In this document: positions 11,219 through 21,450 of the stretch, one piece after another | Layout of the letters: each line of letters begins with the position of its first letter | Numbering within the stretch: the first letter of the stretch is position 1 | From: Prorocentrum cordatum | Taxonomy: Eukaryota; Sar; Dinophyceae; Prorocentrales; Prorocentraceae | Length of the DNA: 64,000 nt | Direction: 5' to 3' | NCBI GenBank assembly: GCA_963575745.1 | Contig: CAUYUJ010015704.1 | Coordinates: forward strand, 261,001-325,000 | Program-made: the position numbers and the translations under genes | The notes under the pieces: model-generated | Told to the model about the DNA's origin: nothing | Database searches by the model: none | What the model saw: only the letters and a program-made list of their open reading frames with translations

Positions 11219-12971
11219 ATGCCAGGGCCGTGGGTTTTGTCGGCGTCGGACCCGGAGTACGCCAAGGCGTTGCGCCTGAAGGCGGACAGCATCATCGAGG
11301 TCCGGTGCTACGACGACGACGGGGGCGACCAGGGCACGGCCATCCTGCGCCTGGAGGGCGACGGGAAGGTCGGCGACACCATCCAGGCGCGGTGCGTGGC
11401 CGCGAGCGACGATTATTACGCTCATTGGGCGGCTCGGCAGGAGAAGGTGGGCCAGTGCCACTTCTGCCGGGGTCGCCGGGAGCGATGCCGGACGACCGAC
11501 GTCACCACCCGCATCGAGACGCTCCGGGAGCTCTCGACCGCGGACTTGGGGAAGGGCGGCCTCAAGTGGGTCCAGGGGCCCGCCGCGAAGGCCGTGGAGG
11601 AGATCCTCAAGGACCGTGAGCGCGGCGGAGGGGCTCCGCCATCGCGCTCGCCTCCAGCGGCTGGCCCCCGGCCGCCAGCCGAAGGCGGAAGGCCAGCCCG
11701 AGTGCGGCAGGCAGAGGAGCTGTTCGAGCCGGGCGAGGGCAAGGCGGGCGACTTCGAGGGGGATTTGCGCGAGCTCAAGGACAGGGCGGCCGAGGGGGGC
11801 CCAGGCGGGATCGCAGGGGGCGCGAACGCTCGCGCTCACCGAGTCCCCGGGGTCGCCGGGCAGAGGAGAAGCGAGCCAGCAGGAGCGGCCGACGGTCGCG
11901 GCGAGGACGCCGGGACCCGTTCGGGCCTGCTGCAGGAGGAGATCGTCGGGGAGCCGTCCGGGCACGTTCCCCGCGCGAGGAGAGAGGAGCTGGCCGCGGT
12001 GCAGATCGCGGAGAGGCCGCGGGCGCTCGTCCACAGGAGCCTGAGCAGCAGCCAAGGAGGCGCAAGGAGAGCCCCAAGAGGGGCGGCGACGCAGTCAGGA
12101 GGAGCAGGGAAAGGAGCACGCAGAGGAGGAGGAGCCATAGCCATGAGAGGGGCAAGAAGAGGAGGACCAGGACGAGGTCCCGAGGGCAGAGAGGAGGGAG
12201 CCATGAGAGGAGCAGGAAGAGGAGGTCCAGATCGAGATCGCGAGGGCGCCGGAGTCGGCGGCAGAACAGGAGGTCCTCGCGGACGGACTGGGGGCCTTTC
12301 GGGGCCAGTGCGCCGATGGACGAGAGGAGTCGGAGTCCGAGCTATGCGTCGAGTTTTCGCTCAGCCTCCCCTTCGCGCGGGCAGCTGTCTCACAGCCGCC
12401 TGCTGGAGTACGCGGTGCGTCATCCAGGTCGGTTAGCCCAGAGGCTGCTTGCAAGAATGCGGGCTCTGTCCGATCGCGGGGGGGGGGGGGGGGGGCGTCC
12501 ACGGCGACGGCCTCAGAAGTACAGCAAGGAGCCATGCGCTACTGGTTCGCGATCCTCCAGCCCCAGAACCCCAGCATGGGGCCCCTGAATGCGCGGGAGA
12601 CCAAGACGATTTGCACCGCCTTGGATCTTCTGGCCGAGAAGCGCTACGGCGAGGCAGCAGACCTCTTGGGCCAGAGGTTGAAGGCCATCGAGAGGGCCCT
12701 CAAGGACGGGCACTGGCAGCGGGCCGTGTGGTGCGAGCTGATCCCCCCCGACGACGTGACGCTCTTGGACCGTGCGGAGGACAAGATGCTCGCGCAGGAG
12801 GAGCGCCTGCAGAACCAGCTGCACTCCAAGAAGCAGAACAACTACCAGGACTACGGCAACATGAACAAGGGCAACCAGGGGTACGGCAAGGGCAACAAGA
12901 GCGACGACCCGAAGGGGAAGAACAAGGGGGCGAAGGGCAAATGGGATCGCAAGGGCGGCCGCCCTTACTAG
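11219..12971 (+). pseudogene. gag-like protein of the retroelement (frame-broken)
   Basis: First gene of the element. ATG at 11219-11221 opens frame 2 with a small domain ending in C-H-F-C...R-C, followed by an acidic helical piece (E-E-L-F-E-P...L-R-E-L-K-D). At the G6 run 11794-11799 coding switches to frame 1, an arginine/serine-dipeptide tract to about 12480 (R-S-R-S-R-S, S-H-E-R-S). At the poly-G run 12480-12494 it switches to frame 3, which starts at A-S-T-A-T-A-S and includes M-R-Y-W-F-A-I-L-Q-P-Q-N-P, a helical domain with W-Q-R-A-V-W-C-E-L-I, and a Lys/Gly/Asn-rich basic tail ending in the stop at 12969-12971. The role is inferred from position and the basic tail: RNA binding and particle assembly. 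Both frame changes are steps of -1 at G runs, so sequencing slips and real lesions are both possible. Confidence 0.6.
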
Positions 12972-13048
12972 GAGGCCCCGCGATAACCCTTCAGGAACTC
13001 CGAGCGCGTCTCCGGTGCCAAGGGTCCGGGCGGCTCTCGGTGCTGGCG

Positions 13049-16000
13049 ATGGGTAGGGTGCTTTGGGAGACTGTGTGCCGGTTGCCGACTCCCCTTGGGG
13101 GTTTCGTGCGCTGCGCCTCACTGGGCGTTCCGCCCGACCGGCGCCGGTCTCTCCTGCCCCTGCCAGTCGAGGAGTTCGTCGAGGTCGGCTCCGCCCGCTT
13201 CCGGAGCTCAGGGAAGGAAGCAGAGGCGGATATCAGGTGCTGGTGCCGCTTGATTGCCCATTCGCTGAACTACCTTGGGGCCGGGTTCGGAGCCTCTGGC
13301 CGGGGGGGGCCGCCTCCCCGGCGCTCGAATCCAGCGCAACGTCGGGCCATGGCTCGGTTAGCGGAGGTCCTGCAGTGGTTCTTGGCGGAGGACGACGCGG
13401 ACCCGCCCGCGCTCTCCGACGTCTTCCGCGAGGCCCGCCAGAAGAAATTCAATTATGGGGGTGAGGCCGTGACCCACCGCAGGGAGCTGTATGCCGATCT
13501 TGTTTTCCCGACGTGGCCGGCTAGCCACGAGGTGGGCGTGCTCGATCTCACGGATCTCTTGGTCGGCGACCTCAAAGCGACAGTGCAAGACCCATCGAAG
13601 TGCTTACGGCCGCGGGGCGAATGGCCCGACAAGCCCCACGTCTCCAGGGTGCACGCTTCCCAACACGAATGGGACAAGCTGGCCGGCGAGGGGCTTCGAC
13701 GGGGCATTTTTCAGGAGATCGAGGGCAACAGGGTGTTCAAGGCGAAGGATGGGTCGCGCCTGCTCAACGGGGCCATGGGGGTCAACAAGTTCAAGGAGGT
13801 CCAGGGCAAGGCGATGCACCACCTCCGGGCCATCACGATTATGACCCCCCTGAACCAGCATTTGCGCGAGATCACTGGCGAGGTCGATTACCTCCCGTGC
13901 ATTGCCCACGCAATTCTCATCATCCTGGGCGCCGACGAGGAGGCAGTGGTCGACAGCGAGGACTTCGTGAGCTGCTTCAACCTGGTGCGCATGCCTCGCT
14001 CGTGGACCGGGTTCCTGGCTTACGAGAAGCCCGTGTCAGGGTCGGTGTTGGGCCGGCCTGATGGATGTGACTTCTTGATCGGCATCACCACCGTCCCGAT
14101 GGGGTGGTCTGGAGCGGTCGCGGTCATCCAGGCGGCGGTGCGCAGGCTGGTGTTCGGGGACGCGGAGGTGGACGTCCAGACCCGGATCGCCAGGTGCAAG
14201 CCCTTCCCAAGAGGCCCGGATTATTCGTTGGTCTACTTGGACCCCTTCGACTTCATCCGAAAGCGGTGCCGACAGGCCCTGGGGGAGCTAGGCGGCTCGG
14301 AGTCCAAAGAACACGCCCGCTTTCTAGACGCATGCCGCCTGATGGGTCTTCCTTTGTTGAATGCTGGAAAGACATTGGTAGGATCCTACCGCGCCGCGCT
14401 TCAGGGCGGCGAGTTCGATGGCAGGCCGGGCAGTTTGGCTCGCAGCCAGAAGCGGGGCAGGCATTTAATCCGACTTACTTCGGGCATGGCGGCCCAGGGT
14501 TTTTGGCCTGAAGTTGTTCTTCGCCATTGGGCTGAGCTTGCCTGCTACGCTCGTTCGTACCGGAGGCCCCTCTTCTCCCTCATGGCGGAGGTTTTCACGA
14601 CCATGGACAACTGCCATGGGGGCGACGTCTTCCACGAGGCAGCCTTGGACGAGATCATACTCTTCGCTGCCCTGGCCCCGCTTGCGGCCACGAACCTGCG
14701 GGCGCCGCTGGCGCCGCGGATCAGTTGCACTGACGCTTCCCCAGATGGCGGAGGCGCTGGCCTCGCAGCGTCTTTCTCGAAGGTGTTGGGGGCCAGCTGC
14801 GCCGCCCAGGAGGATGAGGATGAGGATAGGGAGGGCGAGGTCGCGACGACGCAGGAGGAGGAAAACGACGACGTGGAGGACGCGCAGGAGCCCGAGGAGG
14901 ATTGCCGCTAGGAGCCTGAGGAGGAAGAGGATGACGAAGAGGAGCAGGGCGAGGCGCCCCTGCAGAGCGCGCAGGCCCCTGGACCTCGACCAGCCGTCCT
15001 GCGAACGTGGCCGAAACTCGCCCTCTGCAGGTTCCCGTGCCCGGGCGGCTGCCCGGCCCGCCTCGACACTTAGGAAGGGTTGCGCGTTCACCGCGAGGGC
15101 CCGCGCAGGAGTTGCCAAGGAGTGCCCTTCGGCAGCGCGCCGCGTTGCTTGCACGTCGGCCTCGAGGGGCTCTACGAGCAGATGGGAGCCCCCATCGCGG
15201 AGAAGGGGATCGAGGTAAAAATGGAGGTCATCATCCAAAACGGCGTCGTGAAGAACGACGTTGAGGCCCCTGAGGCCTGGGCCCATTTTCAGCCCGAGGG
15301 GCGAACAGTGGCCCGGAGCGGGGACGGCATCGCCTTGCGCAGTTGGAGGGCGCGGAAGGGGCTTCCGCGCTTGCCGGCCGCTCTGAGCAGGGAGGTTCGC
15401 AAGGAGAATCTGCAGCACGCCTTGTGCGCCCGAGCGTTGCAGGCCGAGGGCAAACGCGAGGGCGCGACCGTTGCGCAGGTGGACTCTGGCAGCTGGTGGC
15501 TGGAATGGCCGCGGCTGAAGCATCTCAGGCACATGGGGGAGGTATTCTACACGTCTGTGGGGCCTCACGTGCTGGCGCATACTTCGCCAGAGCTGCACCA
15601 GAAGTTTCTCGGGCGCTGGAGCGCAAATGAACGCGCTGAGACCGCTCTCGACTGGGTCAGCGAGTACGCCGAGGAGGTGCATAATTACATCGCGCGCGCT
15701 CGAACGGCGCTGCTCCCTAGCGATCCTGGCGAGCGACAGCCGTGGTTGAGGCGGCAGCTGGCTGGCGCTACTAACCGCCTGGCCGACGGGGCCGTCAACG
15801 AGGTGGTCGCCCAGGAGCTCATGCGCTGGATCAGCGGCATGCTTCCCGGCCTCGAGGCGGAGCACGTGTGCCATCTCATCCGGTACGTGGATCACCGGGG
15901 CTCCGACGTGCAGCTGTGGGCCGGCGAGCTTCTACGGCAGTCGCGGCAAGCAGCCCCGTGCCCTGCCTTCCGGTGGGCATGGAAGGCGGTGGCGTCGTAC

Positions 16001-16315
16001 CCGTGGTCGGAGACAGGCCACATCAACGTCTTGGAGGTCTTGGCCTTCCTCTATTTTGTCCGGCAGTCGACGGGGAGCGGAGTGCTTCAGTCGACCCAGT
16101 TTGTGCATGTTGTGGATGGCATGGTAGCGTCGGCAGTCATCGCCACAGGGCGGTCCTCTTCTAAGCTTCTCAACTTTCGGTTGCGTCAACTGGCAGGACT
16201 CCTGCTTGCCGCGGATGCCTACCCCTACGTCGTGTGGGCGATCTCTTCTTGGAATTTCGCCGACCGCGCGAGCCGGTGGTGGCCGGCGCGGGGCTTTCCA
16301 GAGCAACATGGGTAA
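13049..16315 (+). pseudogene. reverse transcriptase-RNase H of the retroelement (stop-interrupted)
   Basis: One reading frame (frame 2) runs from upstream of the ATG at 13049 to TAA at 16313-16315, interrupted by in-frame TAG at 14909-14911 and TAG at 15071-15073. RT motifs in order: A, V-D-S-E-D-F-V-S-C-F near 13948-13980; B, P-M-G-W-S-G-A near 14096; C, V-Y-L-D-P-F-D at 14231-14251, where the second catalytic Asp of the usual Y-x-D-D is Pro; then the L-M-G-L-P...K thumb segment. RNase H starts at C-T-D-A-S-P-D-G-G-G-A (about 14726-14760). After a roughly 1.2-kb insertion of unknown function it resumes at H-I-N-V-L-E-V (16021), with V-V-D-G-M-V (about 16110) and W-N-F-A-D-R-A-S-R (about 16249-16275), the expected last Asp. 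An acidic Glu/Asp-rich linker precedes the first TAG. Supplies cDNA synthesis. The start could instead come from -1 shifting out of the gag frame. Confidence 0.75.
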
Positions 16316-17257
16316 GTTCCTCATGCGGCACCGTGCCGCGCGACGGAAGGGGTCACTCAGGGAAGTTGGGATCAAGGAGGCAACGCTTCGACGCTATCGA
16401 ATTCGTTTTCGTTCATTTTTTGATTATTTGGAGCTGCGAGGGCAGGCTCTGCCGCACAGCCTCGAGGAGCTGGACGCGAGGGCCAGCGAGTTCGTCGACC
16501 ACCTGTGGGGCGAGGGAGAGCCAGAAAGCTGGGCCACTGATATCGCCTCTGGCTTGAAGCGCCTGGTCCCCAGAGCTCGGAAGGCGCTCACCGTAACGGG
16601 CTTCTTCCTCAACAATTGGCGCCGGACAGTTAGCCGATGCAGGGCTTTACCGTTCACGCCACTCATCGTCAAGGGCCTGGCGGGGATGGCGTTCGCGGAG
16701 GATTTGTGGAACTTCGGCACCGCTCTCTTAGTTGGCTTTGTGGGGTTGCTTCGTACAGACGAAATTTTGGGGCTCCGCTCACGCCGCGTCATGTTCTATG
16801 AGAGCCACCAAAAAGCCATCATCATCTTACCCGAAACGAAAACGGGCTCCCGAGAGGCTAGAGTGGAAAAAGCAATGGTGAACGACACCGTTGTCGTCCG
16901 CGCCTTGGCCAAAGTCTGCCAACAGCTGAACGGCGACGAACTGCTGCTGCCAATGCGCCCTCACGTTTTCAATGAAGAGCTCAGGAGGTTGGCAGAGCCG
17001 CCGGCATCCAGTCACGGGGCGTGTCTGGATGTAGCTTGCGCCGGGGCGGCGCCACGTGGCATTTCCTCTCTGGTGGCAGCTTGGGGCGCGCGATGGTGCA
17101 CGGCCGGTGGGCCCATGAGAAAACAGCGCGGATCTATATCGACGGGGCTCTGGCCCAGCAAGCCGATTGGGCACTCAGCGAGTCGGCTCGCGCGCTCTTA
17201 AGGCTCGGGGGCCGAGTCGCGGCAGGCTTGCTGGGGGGTGGTGCCGGTCGGCAGTGA
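16308..17257 (+). pseudogene. tyrosine recombinase of the retroelement (one frameshift)
   Basis: The ATG at 16308 overlaps the RNase H stop by 8 nt. Frame 3 runs to about 17010 and frame 2 to the stop at 17255-17257, so one frame change sits at roughly 17000-17025. The N-terminal half is a helical SAM-like core-binding domain (R-R-Y-R-I-R-F-R-S-F-F-D-Y at about residues 28-40). Catalytic residues of the phage-integrase family are visible: box I Arg in G-L-L-R-T-D-E (Arg149 counting from this Met), the beta-hairpin Lys in P-E-T-K-T-G (Lys178), box II C-S-L-R-R-G-G-A-T, G-R-W, and the nucleophile Tyr in A-R-I-Y-I-D. Box II usually has His three residues before its Arg; here Cys is read, right next to the frame break. 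The enzyme would insert a circular cDNA without target duplication. Confidence 0.85.
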
Positions 17258-17618
17258 CAAGGGTGCTGTCGGGGAAGGGGGGCTTCCTCCCCCTGGGGGG
17301 CAGGGTCGCAGGGCCCTCGCCCTCTGGGGTCCGGCGCCGTGTGGCGGGGCTAAGGGGCTTGGCGTTGAGAGCCGGGCGGCGTGGTTAACCATAGGGTTGC
17401 CCTCGCTTGCCCGCCCGCCCTCCCGCGCCTTCTGGTTGAAGCTTCGTCGCCCCGCATGGGGCAGGTCCGCGGCGCGCTGCCTGCAGGCAGGCTCGTGCTT
17501 GTCTAGGCTCGCTCGTGCGGGCCATGGGTGCAAAGGCTCCCAAGAAATGCATAGCCCGGCGTTGTCTGGGGGGGTGCGGGGTGCGCCCCCCTGGAATGGG
17601 GGCACGGGTGGTTGCGTG
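17258..17618. other. 3' noncoding part of the retroelement
   Basis: Between the recombinase stop and repeat B1. G/C-rich with no recognisable gene; the open frames on both strands are short and repeat-like. Confidence 0.5.
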
Positions 17619-17790
17619 GCGCCCGGGGGCTGGGCGTCGCCAGGGTCAGAGGCTGGCCTGGGTGGCTGTTGGGGGAGGGGCCCCCTCGCCAATTCACGCG
17701 TCATCGCTTGCATGCCATTGGATGCGCAGGCCGAGGCAGGTAGCGCGCAAGACAGCGCCGAGGCGCAGCGCAAAAACAGAGGCATGCACT
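17619..17790 (+). repeat. split direct repeat B1
   Basis: 172 bp, paired with 17931-18102. Its last base abuts the first base of A2, giving the B1A2 junction typical of PAT/Ngaro-type elements. Confidence 0.92.
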
Positions 17791-17898
17791 TGATATGAGG
17801 CACGCTTGGCGGGGGGGACCCCTGGGGAGGGCCCGTCAGAGCGGACCGAGGGTAGTGCAGGCCAGCGTGGGCGGGAGCCTCAGTAGTCGTCTTGGCTC
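17791..17898 (+). repeat. split direct repeat A2
   Basis: 108 bp, the internal copy of A1. In this element type A2 lies between the two B copies and is thought to allow a circular intermediate to regenerate both ends. Confidence 0.92.
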
Positions 17899-17930
17899 CC
17901 ACCACCTCCCCAGCGTCCTCCTGTGAGCCA

Positions 17931-18102
17931 GCGCCCGGGGGCCGGGCGCCGCCTGGGCCAGGGGCTGGCCTGGGTGGCCGTTGGGGGAGGGGCTCCCTCA
18001 CCAGTTCACGCGTCATCGCTTGCATGTCATTGGATGTGCAGGCCGAGGCAGGTAGCACGCAAGACAGCACCGAGGCGCAGCGCAAAAACAGAGGCATGCA
18101 CT
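17931..18102 (+). repeat. split direct repeat B2 (right terminus)
   Basis: 172 bp, right end of the element; similar to B1 except for scattered substitutions. Host repeat sequence resumes at 18103. Confidence 0.92.
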
Positions 18103-19117
18103 AGTGTTTGGTCGCGCTCGCGCTCTTGCGACTTCTTCAGAATGTGGTTCAACATTATTAGTTGAATTCTGCCAGCTGGGCCCCTCGCGCCGAGCGCCGA
18201 CATCGCTCGCGCGCCCAGGCGCGCGCTGGGGGGGGGGGGGGGGGGGGGCGCGATCCGCGTCAGATCATGCCACGCGGGGCACTCTCGCGCGTCGGCCGCG
18301 CGCGCATGTCGAACCCCGCCCAAGCCCTTCATCGCCGACGAGAGGGCGCCGTCATCGTCGACGGCGCGACCAGCATCGGCGTCGTCACTGGCCGCGCCGC
18401 CGCCATTGTCAACGTCGCCACCATCGCGTATGCTGTCGTGGACGTTGCCATGGTGGCGCGCCCGCCCAAGTCGCCGACTCGCACACATGCGCCCGCTGGG
18501 GCGCGCCCCGCGGTCAGCGCCGCCGCGGCCGCGTCGGTCGCGCCAGACCAGCTGGCCGCTGCGCGCGCGCATGCGCGGGCCAGCGCGGCCGCAGAGATGC
18601 ACCAGCCAACGCCCAGCACCCGTGGCAGTCGCCGCCGCTCGCGTCTTGCAAGATAGGTCGCGGGTTGGCGGGCGGCGCGGTTTCGCGAGCAGTGGAGTTG
18701 GTAACTGCGAGATCCACAAGTGCTTTGCGCAACGTAGGTTTTAATTTCTCGAGTGAATGCTGCCCCCCCCTCCCCCCCCCCAGGATTATTGGCGCCCCTG
18801 CTTCGCGCTGCAGTTCGCATGTGATTCCGCCGCGTCGTCTTACATATGAACTCGCACCATCCCAGCTTATCTGGCATCGACCCCCCCCCCCCCTCCGCCA
18901 TTCTCTGCAACGAATATCATGCGCGCGCTCGCCTATCAAAACCCATCAGTTGTCAGGGGCCCCCTGCAGCAGATGGGGCGAAGTGCGCGCGCGTCGTCGC
19001 GCGTGCATGTCGAAATCCTTCGCACCCTCGCGTTTCGTCGGGGTTGCACACTCCGAAGAACACATGAAACAATGATTTCGCCACGCGGCTTATACACATA
19101 TATATATGTATATATGT

Positions 19118-19158
<41 letters not shown>

Positions 19159-20030
19159 CATACATATATACACACGTACATATTATAAGCATGCGCGCGT
19201 GCTGTTGCGAGTTCTTAAGAAACCATCGGGCTTTCAACATTGCACGAAACGCTGCCAAGCGGGCTTGGCGCGCGCATGTCGAAGTAGTTCGAACGCCCTC
19301 GCGCGCGCTGCTGCGAACACCCCCTTCAACAGATGGGGCGAAGCGCGCGCGCGCGCTGCAATCCGACACGCATTTTAGGTTTCGCAAGGATTTCGAAACC
19401 CAGTGTCCCGCGCGCTCGCCCAAGTCGCCGACTCGCGGTGAAGTGCCCGCTCGGATGTGCCCAGCGGTCATTGCCGCTGCGGCCGCGCCGGTCGCGCCAG
19501 ACTAGCTGGCCGCCGCGCGCGCGCATGCGCGGGCTAGCGCGGCCGCAGAGATGCACCAACCAATGCCAAGCACCCATCGCAATCGCCGCCGCGTTGGTTC
19601 GGCAAACCCATTTGCGGGTGGGCGGGCGGGATGATTGCGCGAGCAGTGGGTTTGACAACTCACTGCGAACGAAAATCCGTTATCATTCCTTGAAGTAGAA
19701 CAGATCCTGCCCCCTGGGATTATCGGCGCTCTGTTTCGCGTTGAAATTCGCCCTTGGTTCTGCCGAGTTGTCCAGCCCGCATGTGAACTCATTCTATCCC
19801 AGGGGAGTCGGCCGAGACCCCCTGCGCCATCCCCTGCAACTAGTAGAATGTGCTCACATTCGTTGATTATGAACCATCAGTTGTTATGAATTCTTTGCAA
19901 GCGACGGAACGAAGTGCACGCGCGCGCGTCGTCTCGCGCGCATGCCGAAACCCGTCAAAAAACCTGAGGTGTCGCAGGGATTTGCAGACCGAGTTTCCAA
20001 TATCCCCAGTGCGGCCCTACCTAGAAGTTG
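18103..20030 (+). repeat. GCGC-hairpin interspersed repeat, two units
   Basis: Continues the unit broken at 11054, then a second unit. The hallmark GGCCGCAGAGATGCACCA lies at about 18587 and again about 954 bp later. Each unit also has CCAGACCAGCTGGCCGC-like, GGGCGGG and CATCAGTTGT-like blocks and the GAAGTGCGCGCGCG hairpin block. A TATATA/TACATA microsatellite (about 19096-19185) interrupts the first unit. No coding signal survives comparison between units: reading frames are not conserved. Confidence 0.8.
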
Positions 20031-20054
20031 GAGCCCCTAGGAAAGCAGCATCAG

Positions 20055-20440
20055 CTGCTATGCTATGCTATGGTGCGCTATGCTATGTTATGCTATGCTA
20101 TGCGATGCTAGGTTATGGCAATCTATGCTATGACATGCTGTGCTATGCTATGCTGTGATCGGCTATGATATGTGTTAAGCTGCGCTTTGCTATGAATTGC
20201 TATACTATGGTATGCTATGCTATGCTATGCTATGCTGCGCTATGCTATGCTACGCTATGCTGGGCTATGTCATGGTATGCTGTGCTGCGCTATACTATGC
20301 TACGCCATGCTGTGCTGTGCTGTGCTCTGCGATGCTAAAGCCCAGCGAAGCTAAGATGAAGGCAAGTTGAGCTACGATAGACCTGAGCTAAGATGAAGAT
20401 AAGCTAAACTAAGCTGAAATAAGCTAAGCTAAGATGAGAT
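20055..20440. repeat. TATGC pentanucleotide satellite
   Basis: Tandem GCTAT/TATGC units with single-base variants from 20055 to about 20330, grading into degenerate AGCTAAGATGAAG-type sequence to 20440. Confidence 0.9.
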
Positions 20441-21001
20441 AGAACGCGCTCGTGGGGCCCGACAAACTAGAAGGGGGGGCCCAGCTTGAAGCTACCCCCC
20501 TCCCCCCTTCCTTGCTAAAAGGGGGGGGGGCTTCGGACCCCCCCCCCCTCCCCCTTTTTTCGTGGTCCGGAGAAGAAGGGGGGGGGGCTTCCAAGCTACC
20601 CCCCCCTTCCCTCCCTTTAATTGGGCCGGGGTGAGCCACCCCCCCCCCTTTGAAAGGGGGGGGGGCTTCGGAAGCTACCTCCCCCCTCCCCCTCTTTTCG
20701 TGGCCGGAAAAGGGAGGGGGGGGCTTCCAAGCTACACCCCCCCCCTCCCTCGTTTTCATAGAGATGGGGCGAGCCACCCCCCCCCTTCGAAAGGGGGGGG
20801 GGGGCTTTGGAACCCCCCCCCCTTCCCTTCCTTGGTGCAAAAGGGGGGAAGGGGCTTGAACCCCCCCCCCCTTCCCCCTTTTGGCCGCCCAGCTCCCGGA
20901 GCCATCGCCCTCTCTTTCGCCTCCATTTATTCCCGCCCCTCTCCCTCCTCCTCTTCTTCCTTTTGCCTCCTCCTCTTCCTCGTCCTCCTCATCCTCCTCA
21001 T

Positions 21002-21012
21002 AGTCATCATCG

Positions 21013-21101
<89 letters not shown>

Positions 21102-21103
21102 GT
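21002..21103. repeat. TCA trinucleotide array
   Basis: About 100 bp of nearly pure TCA/CAT repeats, followed by CTC-rich tracts at 21130-21250. Confidence 0.95.
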
Positions 21104-21450
21104 ACTCCCCCGCGGGTCCTTCCGTTCCGTTCCTCCTCCTCCTCCTCCTCCTCGGTTTTCTCCTCCTCCTCCTCCTCAATGTTTCCCTCCTCCTCCTCCT
21201 CCTCCTCCTCCCCATCCGCCTCCCCCATCCTCCGCCTCTTCCTCCCCCAGCTGGCCGCCGTCTTACACGAACACTGCCAAACCTGACGGGCTGGCGTTCT
21301 CCGAATTTCACTTCGTGCCAACTTTCGGGGGGAATAGTATTTGTCCCAACCCTCCTTGGTTGGGTATTCGTTTTGAATAGAGCAGTGTGGTCTCCACTTC
21401 CTCCTTCCCGCCCCGTCTCCCTCCTGCCTCCTCCTGTCTTGCTTGCGGGG

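Larger units (their letters stand above)
11055..18102 (+). mobile_element. tyrosine-recombinase retroelement with split direct repeats
   Basis: A 7048-bp element with all parts in order: repeat A1 (11055-11162), gag-like gene, reverse transcriptase and RNase H, tyrosine recombinase, repeat B1 (17619-17790), repeat A2 (17791-17898), repeat B2 (17931-18102). B1 and A2 abut without a gap. The A1-genes-B1-A2-B2 layout and a tyrosine recombinase in place of a DDE integrase are established hallmarks of the DIRS order, specifically PAT/Ngaro-like members. The two A copies differ at about five of 108 positions and the B copies by a small number of substitutions over 172 bp, so insertion is fairly recent. 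Several frame breaks and a changed RT active site suggest it is not autonomous as sequenced. No target-site duplication is visible, as expected for this mechanism. Its exact ends are supported by the interrupted host repeat on both sides. Confidence 0.9.

Noticed and set aside
14465-15895. 476-codon minus-strand frame
   Set aside because: Antisense shadow of the retroelement RT/RNase H gene, which has the recognisable motifs.
18103-20030. Protein-coding interpretation of the GCGC repeat units (Arg/Ala-rich frames)
   Set aside because: Frames differ between otherwise similar units, so the open frames are not conserved.
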